From contig DAMBYU010000001.1 in assembly GCA_032051265.1 (NCBI GenBank), forward strand, positions 918,828 to 982,827: a DNA stretch of 64,000 nucleotides. Reading direction: 5' to 3'. Of this stretch, positions 52,942 through 62,811 are shown piece by piece (positions within the stretch are counted from its first letter, which is position 1; every line of letters starts with the position of its first letter). Under the pieces are notes generated by a model. It made no database searches and had not been told where the DNA came from. It saw only the letters and a program-made list of their open reading frames with translations. The position numbers were made by a program, and so were the translations under genes. This stretch comes from Dryocola sp032051265 (GTDB taxonomy: Bacteria > Pseudomonadota > Gammaproteobacteria > Enterobacterales > Enterobacteriaceae).

Positions 52942-54730
52942 TATTTACTCCTGTGGCAGAAGACAAATGTGCTTCGGGCATAAAACTGACGACCACTTCA
53001 GTGCCGCCGCCTGCACGAGCCCGTATCTGGCAATCCCCTTTCAGGCTTTGCGCACGGTCTCGCATAATAATAAGGCCGTAATGGTTGCGTCGCTCTCCGT
53101 TATCCGGAATACCGCGGCCGTTGTCCCATACGGTGAGTTTAACCTGCTTATCCTGGCGCACGACGCTCACGCCGCATGCTGAAGCCTGGGCATGTTTGAG
53201 GCTATTGTTTAACGCTTCGCGGGCGATTTGCACCAGATGAATGGCCTGATGCGACGGCACCAGGCGTGGCGGCAGCTGATAGTCCAGCGCCACCGCAAAA
53301 CCGAGTTTTTCACTGAACTCAAGGCAGCTTGATTCAAGAGCCGGCCGCAATCCAGGCTCGATCAGTTGCAGGCGGAAGGTGGTCAGTAACTCGCGCAGCT
53401 GACGCCATGAGGTATTGAGTTCGCTACGCATCAGCCCCAGCAAATCACGACTTTGCTCAGGCAGGTTTTCACCTTGCATCTGCAGGCAGCTGACCTGCAT
53501 TTTCAGACAGGAGAGCGACTGGGCAATGGAGTCGTGCAGTTCGCGAGCGATGGCGGAGCGTTCTTCCATGACCACCAGCTGCTGCTGGTGTTCATACTGT
53601 CTTTCCAGCGCGAGGGTTGCGGTAAGCTGTTCAACCAGCGTTGAGATTAGCTGCTGTTGGTCAACCGTAAGACTGCTGCCCAGCGGCAGTTGCGCCAGCA
53701 CCAGGCCATAGTGAACATGATTATCGGTTAATCGCCACTTCAGCGCGGTAGTTTCAACCGGCTCAGGCGCCTGTTCCCGCGGGCAGAGATGACAGCCTTT
53801 CTCCACGCAGCTACTGTCCGGCTGATAGGTATATTCGTCGTAGCTTTCTTCGTCTTCGTATTCATAGACGCGCAGTTCAATATTGCGCAGCGGCGTAAGC
53901 TTTTGCAGTTCGCTTAATACCGGTGAAAGCCGTTGGCATAGCGGGGCCTGGGAATGAAGGCGGCGGTTTGCCTGGTAAAGAAAAGAGAGGATCTGATTCT
54001 TTTGCTCAAGCCCGGCTGTTTTTTCCCGCACGCGTTGTTCAAGCCCGGCATAACTTTCGGCCAGTTCCGCTGACATGCTGTTGAACGCCATGCCGAGCGT
54101 GGCCATTTCGTTGCGACCGGTAATATTTACCCGATGGGTGAAATCCTTTTGCCCGATAGCAAAAGCCATGTTCAGGAGCTGCCGCCAGGGGCGGAGCAGA
54201 CGCTTGCGCAGCCAGACGACGGTAAAGACCAGCAGCAGTCCCATCAATGCCACCATGCCCTGCTGAAGGAGGATAACGCGATGAAGACGCAGTTCGGTGG
54301 TTTTGTCGAACGAGCTCACCAGCTGGTCAATACGGCCCACAAATTGGGCAATGTGCGGCGTGACCTGCTGCGCGTTTTCAGCGCTTTTCATGGCGGGTCC
54401 GAGCGTGTCGCGCCAGTAATGCTGGATCTCGTCAAGCTGTGCCTGTTGGCCATCACGGCGCGCCGCCTGTTGCAAATCCTCGCTCCAGGTAGTTTGCTCC
54501 ATTTCGTTGAACAGGGCGTCGTCTTTTGCGGTAAGCGGAATGGCAGCCAGCAGGCGATAGCTTTGCATACGCAGCGACCCGGCCTTATTGATGGCGTGGG
54601 CGTTACCCTGTATTCCCTGTGCAAGCAAGCTGGCAAGGCTCATTCCCACGATACCTAACGTCGCCAGTAACAGCACGATAAGCGCGAGCTGGTTGACCAG
54701 GGTTAAGGGGGAAAACAGGCGTTTCAACAT
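52934..54730 (-). CDS. narX: Nitrate/nitrite sensor histidine kinase NarX
   Basis: 598 residues from the ATG at 54730 (E. coli 598, same MLKR start); the ATG nine codons earlier is less likely. Two membrane helices enclose the periplasmic P-box region HAINKAGSLRMQSYRLLAA that binds nitrate. HAMP (about 175-230), cysteine module CVEKGCHLC, phosphoacceptor histidine in IARELHDSIAQSLS, and GHKL ATPase (about 500-590, WDNGRGIP). Divergent from narK. Confidence 0.96.
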   Translation of the reverse strand: MLKRLFSPLTLVNQLALIVLLLATLGIVGMSLASLLAQGIQGNAHAINKAGSLRMQSYRLLAAIPLTAKDDALFNEMEQTTWSEDLQQAARRDGQQAQLDEIQHYWRDTLGPAMKSAENAQQVTPHIAQFVGRIDQLVSSFDKTTELRLHRVILLQQGMVALMGLLLVFTVVWLRKRLLRPWRQLLNMAFAIGQKDFTHRVNITGRNEMATLGMAFNSMSAELAESYAGLEQRVREKTAGLEQKNQILSFLYQANRRLHSQAPLCQRLSPVLSELQKLTPLRNIELRVYEYEDEESYDEYTYQPDSSCVEKGCHLCPREQAPEPVETTALKWRLTDNHVHYGLVLAQLPLGSSLTVDQQQLISTLVEQLTATLALERQYEHQQQLVVMEERSAIARELHDSIAQSLSCLKMQVSCLQMQGENLPEQSRDLLGLMRSELNTSWRQLRELLTTFRLQLIEPGLRPALESSCLEFSEKLGFAVALDYQLPPRLVPSHQAIHLVQIAREALNNSLKHAQASACGVSVVRQDKQVKLTVWDNGRGIPDNGERRNHYGLIIMRDRAQSLKGDCQIRARAGGGTEVVVSFMPEAHLSSATGVNNE

Positions 54731-55045
54731 AAGGCGAGCACGCTCCGGGTAAGGCATTATCGTAACAACAGAGGGATATTCTCAGCTATCCTCTGGAGTA
54801 TACCCATACCCCCTTGTGATTACCCATTAATTGCCGCGGGTGGCATAACCCTGGTCAATCGTCGGCATAATTTTCCTCAGCCTGCTGAATAAATACATTT
54901 TTTTTCCTCGCAAGCGTTACTCACAAAGAATCATGGCTAAATTTCGCCCAGCGTTTTGTTCGGTTATCCCTTGATTTGCATCAAATTAGAAACAGCAATA
55001 CTCCCTAATGTGACCGCAATTACTCACACAAACCTTGAGGTGTTT
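54731..55045. promoter_or_regulatory. narX-narK divergent control region with NarL heptamers and FNR site
   Basis: 315 bases. TACCCAT at 54801-54807 and 54821-54827 are exact NarL heptamers. TTGATTTGCATCAA at 54971-54984 is a perfect FNR site; with the usual -41.5 spacing narK transcription starts near 55019. No gene in the gap. Confidence 0.85.
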
Positions 55046-56437
55046 ATGTCTCAGTCATCCGCCAGCGAGCAGAAATCGGGGGCGTTGATCACAGACTGGC
55101 GCCCGGATGAGCCGGAATTCTGGCAAACCCGCGGTCACCACATTGCCAGCCGTAATCTGTGGATTTCGGTTCCGAGCCTGCTGCTGGCATTTTGCGTCTG
55201 GATGTTATTCAGTGCTGTTGCGGTCAACCTTAATAAAGTCGGCTTTACATTTACCACCGATCAATTGTTTATGCTGACGGCGTTGCCTTCTGTCTCCGGC
55301 GCACTGCTGCGCGTGCCTTACTCTTTCATGGTGCCAATATTTGGCGGCCGTCGCTGGACCGCCTTTAGCACCGGCATCCTGATTATTCCCTGCGTCTGGC
55401 TGGGCTTTGCGGTGCAGGATACCAGTACGCCATTTAGCACTTTCATCACCATTTCTCTGCTGTGCGGCTTCGCCGGGGCAAACTTTGCCTCCAGCATGGC
55501 AAATATCAGCTTCTTCTTTCCTAAATCAAAACAGGGCGGGGCGCTGGGGATTAACGGCGGGATGGGTAACCTCGGCGTGAGCGTAATGCAGCTTGTTGCG
55601 CCGCTGGTGATTTCGCTCTCAATGTTTGCCGTATTTGGCGGCACCGGTGTGGCTCAGGCAGACGGCACCATGCTGTTCCTTGAAAATGCCGCGTGGATTT
55701 GGGTGCCATTCCTTGCGGTGCTCACTCTCGCTGCCTGGTTTGGCATGAACGATCTGTCCGCGTCAAAAGCCTCTTTGCGTGCGCAGTTACCGGTGCTTAA
55801 ACGCGCCCACCTGTGGATTATGGGACTGCTGTACCTGGCAACCTTCGGCTCGTTTATCGGCTTCTCTGCGGGCTTTGCCATGCTGTCAAAAACCCAGTTC
55901 CCGGATGTGGATATCCTGCACTTCGCCTTCTTCGGCCCGCTGTTTGGCGCGCTGGCGCGTTCTGCCGGTGGCGCTATTTCTGACCGCTGGGGTGGTACGA
56001 AAGTCTCGCTGATAAACTTTGTGTTCATGGCTGCGTTCAGCTTGCTGCTGTTTACCACGCTGCCGCACGACGGCGTGGGTGGAAACTTCATCGCCTTCTT
56101 CGGCGTCTTCCTGATGCTGTTCCTGACGGCCGGTCTGGGCAGTGGCTCTACCTTCCAGATGATCTCCGTGATCTTCCGTAAGCTGACGATGGATCGTGTA
56201 AAAGCGGCGGGCGGCTCTGAAGAGCAGGCGATGCGCGAAGCGGCAACGGACACCGCAGCGGCGCTGGGCTTTATCTCGGCGATTGGCGCGGTAGGTGGGT
56301 TCTTTATTCCTAAAGCATTCGGGACCTCACTGACGCTGACCGGCTCGCCGGCAGGCGCGATGAAAGTCTTTGTGGTGTTTTACATAGTTTGCGTGGTGAT
56401 TACCTGGGCCGTCTATGGCCGTAAATCATCCCGGTAA
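55046..56437 (+). CDS. narK: Nitrate/nitrite antiporter NarK
   Basis: 463 residues from the ATG at 55046 (E. coli 463, MSHSSAP-type start); the ORF reaches 30 codons further into the control region. Twelve membrane helices with the nitrate-signature sequences GFAGANFASSMANISFFFP and FLTAGLGSGSTFQMISVIF; R near residue 90 in LRVPYSF and R in ALARSAGG match the substrate arginines. Exchanges nitrite for nitrate across the inner membrane for respiration. Confidence 0.97.
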   Translation: MSQSSASEQKSGALITDWRPDEPEFWQTRGHHIASRNLWISVPSLLLAFCVWMLFSAVAVNLNKVGFTFTTDQLFMLTALPSVSGALLRVPYSFMVPIFGGRRWTAFSTGILIIPCVWLGFAVQDTSTPFSTFITISLLCGFAGANFASSMANISFFFPKSKQGGALGINGGMGNLGVSVMQLVAPLVISLSMFAVFGGTGVAQADGTMLFLENAAWIWVPFLAVLTLAAWFGMNDLSASKASLRAQLPVLKRAHLWIMGLLYLATFGSFIGFSAGFAMLSKTQFPDVDILHFAFFGPLFGALARSAGGAISDRWGGTKVSLINFVFMAAFSLLLFTTLPHDGVGGNFIAFFGVFLMLFLTAGLGSGSTFQMISVIFRKLTMDRVKAAGGSEEQAMREAATDTAAALGFISAIGAVGGFFIPKAFGTSLTLTGSPAGAMKVFVVFYIVCVVITWAVYGRKSSR

Positions 56438-56832
56438 CCGATTGACCATTTGGTTATCCCTTGCGCGGCTTCGGCTGCGCTTTTTTTATTCCTTAATAGT
56501 TACAACATACTAACCGACAAACAAAGGGGAACGCCTCCTTACCACCGGAGCAGTCACCGGTCCGGCAGGCTACCTACCCCCAAATACCCCCGTGGGGCAT
56601 TTTTGTACCTCCCTGACGCGGAATGTATGAAATTTTATTTTATAAACAGGCGGTTACACAGATAAATAAAATCCTACTTTGGTGGTAGATGGGGTTTTTT
56701 GTCTGACAAACAACCCCGGCACAGTTGATCGTTATCAATTCTCCTGCCATATGAGCGCGTTACCGTGCCTGCAAATCAGCAATGTCGATTTCATAAGATA
56801 GAGCCTCCAGGCTCCACATCAGGAGAACTCCG
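56438..56832. promoter_or_regulatory. narK-narG control region: narK terminator, NarL heptamers and FNR site
   Basis: 395 bases. GCGCGGC-TTCG-GCTGCGC with T-run (56463-56487) terminates narK. A NarL cluster TACCCCC (56575-56581, 56585-56591) and TACCTCC (56606-56612) lies about 195-165 bases before the predicted narG start near 56773, as in E. coli. TTGATCGTTATCAA (56725-56738) is a perfect FNR site. Confidence 0.82.
56463..56487 (+). terminator. narK terminator with UUCG tetraloop
   Basis: Seven-base stem (one G-T pair) closed by TTCG, followed by seven T. In Salmonella the narK 3' end is processed into the sRNA NarS; the same could be true here, but no other NarS feature can be verified by eye. 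Confidence 0.85.
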
Positions 56833-59800
56833 ATGAGCAAGTTTCTTGACCGGTTTCGTTACTTCAAACAGAAGGGCGAACCCTTTGCCGATGGACATGG
56901 CCAGCTGCTCGATACCAATCGCGATTGGGAAGAAGGCTACCGCCAGCGTTGGCAGCATGACAAAGTTGTGCGTTCCACCCACGGTGTAAACTGCACCGGT
57001 TCCTGTAGCTGGAAGATTTATGTAAAAAGCGGTCTGGTCACCTGGGAAACCCAGCAAACCGACTACCCGCGTACTCGCCCTGATATGCCAAACCATGAGC
57101 CACGCGGCTGCCCTCGCGGCGCCAGCTACTCCTGGTATCTCTACAGCGCTAACCGCCTGAAATACCCGCTGATGCGCAAGCGTCTGATTAAACTCTGGCG
57201 CGAAGCGAAAACCCGCCATGCCGATCCGGTTAACGCCTGGGCTTCAATCATCAACGACCCGGAAAAAGCAAAAAGCTATAAACAAGCCCGCGGTCGCGGT
57301 GGTTTTGTCCGCTCAAGCTGGCAGGAAGTTAACGAGCTGATTGCGGCGGCAAACGTCTTTACCGCCAAAACCTTCGGCCCTGACCGTATCGCCGGTTTCT
57401 CGCCGATCCCTGCTATGTCGATGGTTTCTTACGCATCCGGCGCGCGCTACCTTTCTCTGATTGGCGGCACCTGCCTGAGCTTCTACGACTGGTATTGCGA
57501 TTTGCCGCCTGCGTCGCCAATGACCTGGGGCGAGCAAACCGACGTGCCGGAGTCCGCCGACTGGTACAACTCCAGCTACATCATCGCCTGGGGTTCTAAC
57601 GTTCCGCAGACCCGTACACCGGACGCGCACTTCTTCACGGAAGTGCGTTACAAAGGCACCAAAACCGTTGCGGTCACGCCGGATTACGCTGAAATCGCCA
57701 AGCTGTGCGATCAGTGGCTGGCTCCGAAACAGGGTACCGATGCGGCAATGGCGCTGGCGATGGGCCACGTCATGCTGCGCGAGTTCCATCTGGACAACCC
57801 AAGCCAGTACTTTACCGACTATGTGCGTCGCTATACCGACATGCCTATGCTGGTGATGCTCGAAGAGCGCGACGGCTTCTATGCCGCAGGCCGCATGCTG
57901 CGGGCATCCGATCTGGTGGATGGTCTGGGCCAGGAAAACAACCCGCAGTGGAAAACCGTTGCTGTCGATAACCATAGCGGCGATCTGCTGGCACCGACAG
58001 GCTCCATCGGCTACCGCTGGGGCGAGAAGGGCAAGTGGAACCTGGAGCAGCGCGACGGCACCAGCGGTGAGGAAACCGAACTGCGCCTGAGCCTGCTCGG
58101 CAGCCATGATGAAGTGGCTGACGTTGGCTTCCCGTACTTCGGCGGCGAAAGCAGCGAACACTTCAGCAACGTTAAGCTTGATAATGTGCTGATGCACAAG
58201 CTGCCGGTAAAACGCATTCAGCTGGCCGACGGCACAAGCGCTTTAGTGACCACCGTTTACGATCTGACCCTCGCGAACTATGGTCTGGAGCGTGGTCTGA
58301 ACGATGAAAACTGTGCTACCAGCTACGACGATGTAAAAGCTTATACCCCAGCCTGGGCCGAGCAGATCACCGGTGTTTCTCGTCAGAACATCGTCCGTAT
58401 CGCCCGTGAGTTCGCAGACAACGCGGATAAAACGCACGGCCGTTCGATGATCATCGTCGGTGCCGGGATGAACCACTGGTTCCACATGGACATGAACTAC
58501 CGTGGCCTGATCAATATGCTGGTCTTCTGCGGCTGCGTTGGTCAGAGCGGCGGCGGTTGGGCACACTACGTAGGTCAGGAGAAGCTGCGTCCGCAAACCG
58601 GCTGGACACCGCTGGCGTTCGCCCTTGACTGGCAGCGTCCGCCGCGTCATATGAACAGCACCTCCTTCTTCTACAATCACTCCAGCCAGTGGCGTTACGA
58701 GTCGTTAACGGCGGAAGAGTTGCTTTCTCCACTGGCGGATAAATCCCGCTATAGCGGCCATCTGATTGATTTTAACGTGCGCGCTGAGCGCATGGGCTGG
58801 CTGCCGTCTGCGCCACAGCTGAATACTAACCCGCTGACCATTGCGGCTCAGGCGAAAGCGGCTGGCCTGTCCCCTGCGGATTACACCGTACAGCAGCTCA
58901 AAAGCGGCGACATTCGCTTTGCGGCAGAGCAGCCGGACGCGGGCAACAACCATCCACGCAACCTGTTCGTCTGGCGTTCAAACCTGCTGGGCTCTTCCGG
59001 TAAGGGCCATGAGTACATGCTCAAGTATCTGCTGGGAACCGAGAACGGTATTCAGGGTAAAGATCTGGGCGTGGAAGGCGGCGTAATGCCGGAAGAGGTT
59101 GAGTGGGTAGACAACGGCCTCGACGGCAAGCTGGATCTGGTGGTGACGCTGGACTTCCGCCTGTCGAGCACCTGCCTCTATTCCGATATCGTCCTGCCAA
59201 CCGCGACCTGGTATGAGAAAGACGATATGAATACCTCGGATATGCATCCGTTTATTCATCCGCTTTCTGCCGCTGTAGACCCGGCCTGGGAGTCAAAAAG
59301 CGACTGGGAAATCTACAAAGACATCGCGAAGAAATTCTCTGAGGTCTGCGTAGGTCATCTGGGTAAAGAAACCGACGTGGTGACGCTGCCGATTCAGCAC
59401 GATTCCGCGGCGGAACTGGCGCAACCGTTCGGCGTAATGGACTGGAAAAAAGGCGAATGCGACCTGATTCCTGGTAAAACCGCTCCGCATCTGATGGTGG
59501 TAGAGCGTGACTATCCGGCAACTTATGAGCGCTTCACCTCTATCGGCCCGCTGATGGAAACCATCGGCAACGGCGGGAAGGGCATTGCCTGGAACACCCA
59601 GACCGAAATGGATCTGCTGCGTAAGCTCAATTACACCAAGGCAGAAGGCCCGGCGAAAGGCCAGCCGATGATCAACTCGGCGATCGACGCTGCAGAAATG
59701 ATCCTGACGCTTGCGCCAGAAACCAACGGTCAGGTGGCGGTGAAAGCCTGGGCTGCGCTTAGCGAGTTTACCGGTCGTGACCATACGCATCTGGCGCAGC

Positions 59801-60579
59801 CGAAGGAAGAAGAGAAAATTCGCTTCCGCGATATCCAGGCCCAGCCGCGTAAAATTATCTCCAGCCCGACATGGTCCGGACTTGAAGATGAGCATGTCTC
59901 TTATAACGCCTGCTACACCAACGTTCACGAGTTGATTCCATGGCGTACGCTTTCCGGCCGTCAGCAACTCTATCAGGATCATCAGTGGATGCGTGATTTC
60001 GGCGAAAGCCTGCTGGTTTACCGTCCGCCGATCGACACCCGCTCGGTGAAAGGCGTGATGGGTAAAAAATCCAACGGCAACCCGGAAAAAGCGCTGAACT
60101 TCCTGACGCCGCACCAGAAATGGGGCATTCACTCCACCTACAGCGATAACCTGTTGATGCTGACGCTCTCGCGCGGCGGGCCGATTGTGTGGATGAGTGA
60201 AATCGATGCCAAAGATTTGGGCATTGAAGATAACGACTGGATTGAAGTGTTCAATAAAAACGGCGCGCTGACCGCGCGTGCGGTGGTCAGCCAGCGTGTG
60301 CCGGAAGGCATGACGATGATGTACCACGCCCAGGAACGTATCGTGAACCTGCCGGGATCTGAAATCACCGGCCAGCGCGGCGGTATCCATAACTCGGTCA
60401 CCCGTATCAGCCCGAAACCGACCCATATGATTGGCGGTTATGCGCAGCTGGCGTACGGCTTTAACTACTACGGCACCGTTGGGTCAAACCGTGATGAGTT
60501 CGTGGTCGTTCGTAAGATGAAAGACATTAACTGGTTAGACGGCGAAGGCAACGACCAGAAACAGGAGAGCGTAAAATGA
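56833..60579 (+). CDS. narG: Respiratory nitrate reductase A alpha subunit
   Basis: 1248 residues (E. coli 1247). FS0 [4Fe-4S] ligands from HGVNCTGSCSWKIYV and a distal Cys; molybdenum Asp in YNSSYIIAWGSNV region. Bis-MGD catalytic subunit on the cytoplasmic face of the membrane, reducing nitrate to nitrite with electrons from NarH. CAGGAGAA precedes the ATG. Long opposite-strand frames are shadows. Overlaps narH by four bases. Confidence 0.98.
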   Translation: MSKFLDRFRYFKQKGEPFADGHGQLLDTNRDWEEGYRQRWQHDKVVRSTHGVNCTGSCSWKIYVKSGLVTWETQQTDYPRTRPDMPNHEPRGCPRGASYSWYLYSANRLKYPLMRKRLIKLWREAKTRHADPVNAWASIINDPEKAKSYKQARGRGGFVRSSWQEVNELIAAANVFTAKTFGPDRIAGFSPIPAMSMVSYASGARYLSLIGGTCLSFYDWYCDLPPASPMTWGEQTDVPESADWYNSSYIIAWGSNVPQTRTPDAHFFTEVRYKGTKTVAVTPDYAEIAKLCDQWLAPKQGTDAAMALAMGHVMLREFHLDNPSQYFTDYVRRYTDMPMLVMLEERDGFYAAGRMLRASDLVDGLGQENNPQWKTVAVDNHSGDLLAPTGSIGYRWGEKGKWNLEQRDGTSGEETELRLSLLGSHDEVADVGFPYFGGESSEHFSNVKLDNVLMHKLPVKRIQLADGTSALVTTVYDLTLANYGLERGLNDENCATSYDDVKAYTPAWAEQITGVSRQNIVRIAREFADNADKTHGRSMIIVGAGMNHWFHMDMNYRGLINMLVFCGCVGQSGGGWAHYVGQEKLRPQTGWTPLAFALDWQRPPRHMNSTSFFYNHSSQWRYESLTAEELLSPLADKSRYSGHLIDFNVRAERMGWLPSAPQLNTNPLTIAAQAKAAGLSPADYTVQQLKSGDIRFAAEQPDAGNNHPRNLFVWRSNLLGSSGKGHEYMLKYLLGTENGIQGKDLGVEGGVMPEEVEWVDNGLDGKLDLVVTLDFRLSSTCLYSDIVLPTATWYEKDDMNTSDMHPFIHPLSAAVDPAWESKSDWEIYKDIAKKFSEVCVGHLGKETDVVTLPIQHDSAAELAQPFGVMDWKKGECDLIPGKTAPHLMVVERDYPATYERFTSIGPLMETIGNGGKGIAWNTQTEMDLLRKLNYTKAEGPAKGQPMINSAIDAAEMILTLAPETNGQVAVKAWAALSEFTGRDHTHLAQPKEEEKIRFRDIQAQPRKIISSPTWSGLEDEHVSYNACYTNVHELIPWRTLSGRQQLYQDHQWMRDFGESLLVYRPPIDTRSVKGVMGKKSNGNPEKALNFLTPHQKWGIHSTYSDNLLMLTLSRGGPIVWMSEIDAKDLGIEDNDWIEVFNKNGALTARAVVSQRVPEGMTMMYHAQERIVNLPGSEITGQRGGIHNSVTRISPKPTHMIGGYAQLAYGFNYYGTVGSNRDEFVVVRKMKDINWLDGEGNDQKQESVK

Positions 60580-62111
60580 AAATTCGTTCACAAGTCGGCA
60601 TGGTGCTGAATCTTGATAAGTGCATCGGCTGTCACACCTGTTCTGTGACCTGTAAAAACGTCTGGACCAGCCGCGAGGGGATGGAGTACGCGTGGTTTAA
60701 CAACGTGGAAACCAAACCGGGCATCGGCTATCCGAACGACTGGGAAAACCAGGAGAAGTGGAAGGGCGGCTGGATCCGTAAAATCAACGGCAAACTGCAG
60801 CCGCGCATGGGCAACCGCGCCATGCTGCTGGGTAAAATCTTCTCTAACCCCCATCTGCCGGGTATCGATGATTACTACGAGCCGTTTGACTATGACTATC
60901 AGCATCTGCATAACGCGCCGGAAGGTAAACATCAGCCGATAGCGCGCCCGCGCTCGCTGATCACCGGCCAGCGCATGAATAAAATCGAAGCGGGTCCAAA
61001 CTGGGAAGAGATTCTCGGCGGCGAATTTGAAAAACGCGCCAAAGATCAGAACTTCGAGAACATGCAGAAGGCGATGTACGGCCAGTTTGAAAACACCTTC
61101 ATGATGTACCTGCCGCGCCTGTGCGAACACTGCCTTAACCCGGCCTGTGTCGCCACCTGCCCGAGCGGCGCTATCTATAAGCGTGAAGAAGACGGCATTG
61201 TGCTTATCGACCAGGACAAATGCCGCGGCTGGCGGATGTGCGTCACCGGCTGCCCGTACAAAAAAATCTACTTCAACTGGAAGACCGGTAAATCTGAGAA
61301 GTGCATCTTCTGCTATCCGCGTATCGAAGCGGGTATGCCGACAGTGTGTTCCGAAACCTGCGTGGGACGTATTCGTTACCTCGGCGTGGTCCTCTACGAT
61401 GCGGATGCTATTGAAGAAGCGGCAAGCACCGAGCATGAGAAAGACCTGTATGAGCGTCAACTGGGCGTGTTCCTTAACCCGAACGACCCGGCGGTTATCG
61501 AACAGGCTTTAAAAGATGGCGTTCCACAAAGCGTTATTGATGCCGCTCAGAAGTCGCCGGTTTATAAAATGGCGATTGACTGGAAGCTGGCTCTGCCGCT
61601 GCACCCGGAATACCGCACGCTGCCGATGGTCTGGTATGTGCCGCCGTTGTCGCCAATTCAGTCTGCGGCCGACGCGGGTCAGTTGCCGCATACCGGTATT
61701 CTGCCTGACATTGAAAGCCTGCGTATTCCGGTTGAGTACCTGGCAAACCTGCTGACTGCAGGCGATACCGCACCGGTGATTAGCGCGCTCAAACGCATTA
61801 TGGCGATGCGTCACTACAAACGTGCTGAAACGGTTGACGGTCTCCACGATATCAGCGCGCTGGAAGAGGTTGGTCTGACCGAAGCCCAGGCGCAGGAAAT
61901 GTATCGTTACCTGGCTATTGCCAACTACGAGGATCGTTTTGTTATCCCAACCAGCCACCGTGAGCTGGCGGCGGATGCGTTCCCTGAGCGTAACGGCTGT
62001 GGTTTCAGCTTCGGCGACGGCTGCCACGGTAGCGACAGCAAATTCAATCTGTTCAATAGCAAACGCATTGACGCTATTGATGTATCCAATAAAACGGAGC
62101 CGCACGCATGA
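60576..62111 (+). CDS. narH: Respiratory nitrate reductase A beta subunit
   Basis: 511 residues. Iron-sulfur ligands in CIGCHTCSVTCKNVW, CEHCLNPACVATCPSG, CRGWRMCVTGCPYKK (Trp in place of a Cys marks the [3Fe-4S] cluster) and CIFCYPRIEAGMPTVCSETC. Relays electrons from NarI to NarG. Overlaps narJ by four bases. Confidence 0.98.
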   Translation: MKIRSQVGMVLNLDKCIGCHTCSVTCKNVWTSREGMEYAWFNNVETKPGIGYPNDWENQEKWKGGWIRKINGKLQPRMGNRAMLLGKIFSNPHLPGIDDYYEPFDYDYQHLHNAPEGKHQPIARPRSLITGQRMNKIEAGPNWEEILGGEFEKRAKDQNFENMQKAMYGQFENTFMMYLPRLCEHCLNPACVATCPSGAIYKREEDGIVLIDQDKCRGWRMCVTGCPYKKIYFNWKTGKSEKCIFCYPRIEAGMPTVCSETCVGRIRYLGVVLYDADAIEEAASTEHEKDLYERQLGVFLNPNDPAVIEQALKDGVPQSVIDAAQKSPVYKMAIDWKLALPLHPEYRTLPMVWYVPPLSPIQSAADAGQLPHTGILPDIESLRIPVEYLANLLTAGDTAPVISALKRIMAMRHYKRAETVDGLHDISALEEVGLTEAQAQEMYRYLAIANYEDRFVIPTSHRELAADAFPERNGCGFSFGDGCHGSDSKFNLFNSKRIDAIDVSNKTEPHA

Positions 62112-62809
62112 TTGAACTTCTGGTTATTTCACGGCTGCTTGAATATCCGGATGCTGCCCTGTGGCAGCATCAGCAGGAACTTCGTGATGCGCTGGCAGAA
62201 GGTGAAGCGCTGAATCTGCACCAGGCAGCGCAGCTTAATGACTTTATCGCGGTGCTGTGTGGCCGTGATTTGCTGGATGCGCAGGCAAGCTACAGCGAGT
62301 TGTTCGACCGTGGTCGCGCAACGTCTCTGCTGCTGTTTGAACACGTTCATGGTGAATCCCGCGATCGGGGTCAGGCGATGGTTAACCTGATGGGGCAGTA
62401 CGAGCAGGCCGGTATGGAAATCGACAGCCGCGAACTGCCGGATCACCTGCCGCTGTATCTTGAATATCTTTCGCAGCGAATCGCCGCAGAAGCGCGTGGC
62501 GGCCTGCAGGATGTCGCGCCGATTCTGGCCTTGCTGAGCGCTCGTCTGAAGCAGCGTGAAAGCGATTATGCCGCGCTGTTTGATGTGCTGCTTGGCCTGT
62601 CGGAAAGCGACGTGGCGGTGGATAGCGTCAGCAAGCAAATCGCCGGTGAAGCCCGCGACGATACGCCACAGGCGCTGGATGCGGTATGGGAAGAGGAGCA
62701 GGTGAAATTTATCGCCGACCAGGGCTGCGGTGAGTCTGAAATTACCAGCCACCAGCGTCGTTTTGCCGGAGCCGTGGCTCCGCAGTATCTGAATATTGGG
62801 GGAGAGTGA
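62108..62809 (+). CDS. narJ: Nitrate reductase molybdenum cofactor assembly chaperone
   Basis: 233 residues (E. coli 236). All-helical TorD-like chaperone; SRLLEYPDAALW at the start and FDRGRATSLLLFEHVHGESRDRGQAMV in the middle are conserved. Needed for cofactor insertion into NarG but not part of the final enzyme. Confidence 0.97.
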   Translation: MIELLVISRLLEYPDAALWQHQQELRDALAEGEALNLHQAAQLNDFIAVLCGRDLLDAQASYSELFDRGRATSLLLFEHVHGESRDRGQAMVNLMGQYEQAGMEIDSRELPDHLPLYLEYLSQRIAAEARGGLQDVAPILALLSARLKQRESDYAALFDVLLGLSESDVAVDSVSKQIAGEARDDTPQALDAVWEEEQVKFIADQGCGESEITSHQRRFAGAVAPQYLNIGGE

Positions 62810-62811
62810 TC

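Noticed and set aside
59293..60426. Open frame of 377 codons on the minus strand, and a 294-codon one at 57313-58197
   Set aside because: Both are antisense to narG, whose domains and motifs are continuous; composition is that of a GC-rich shadow.
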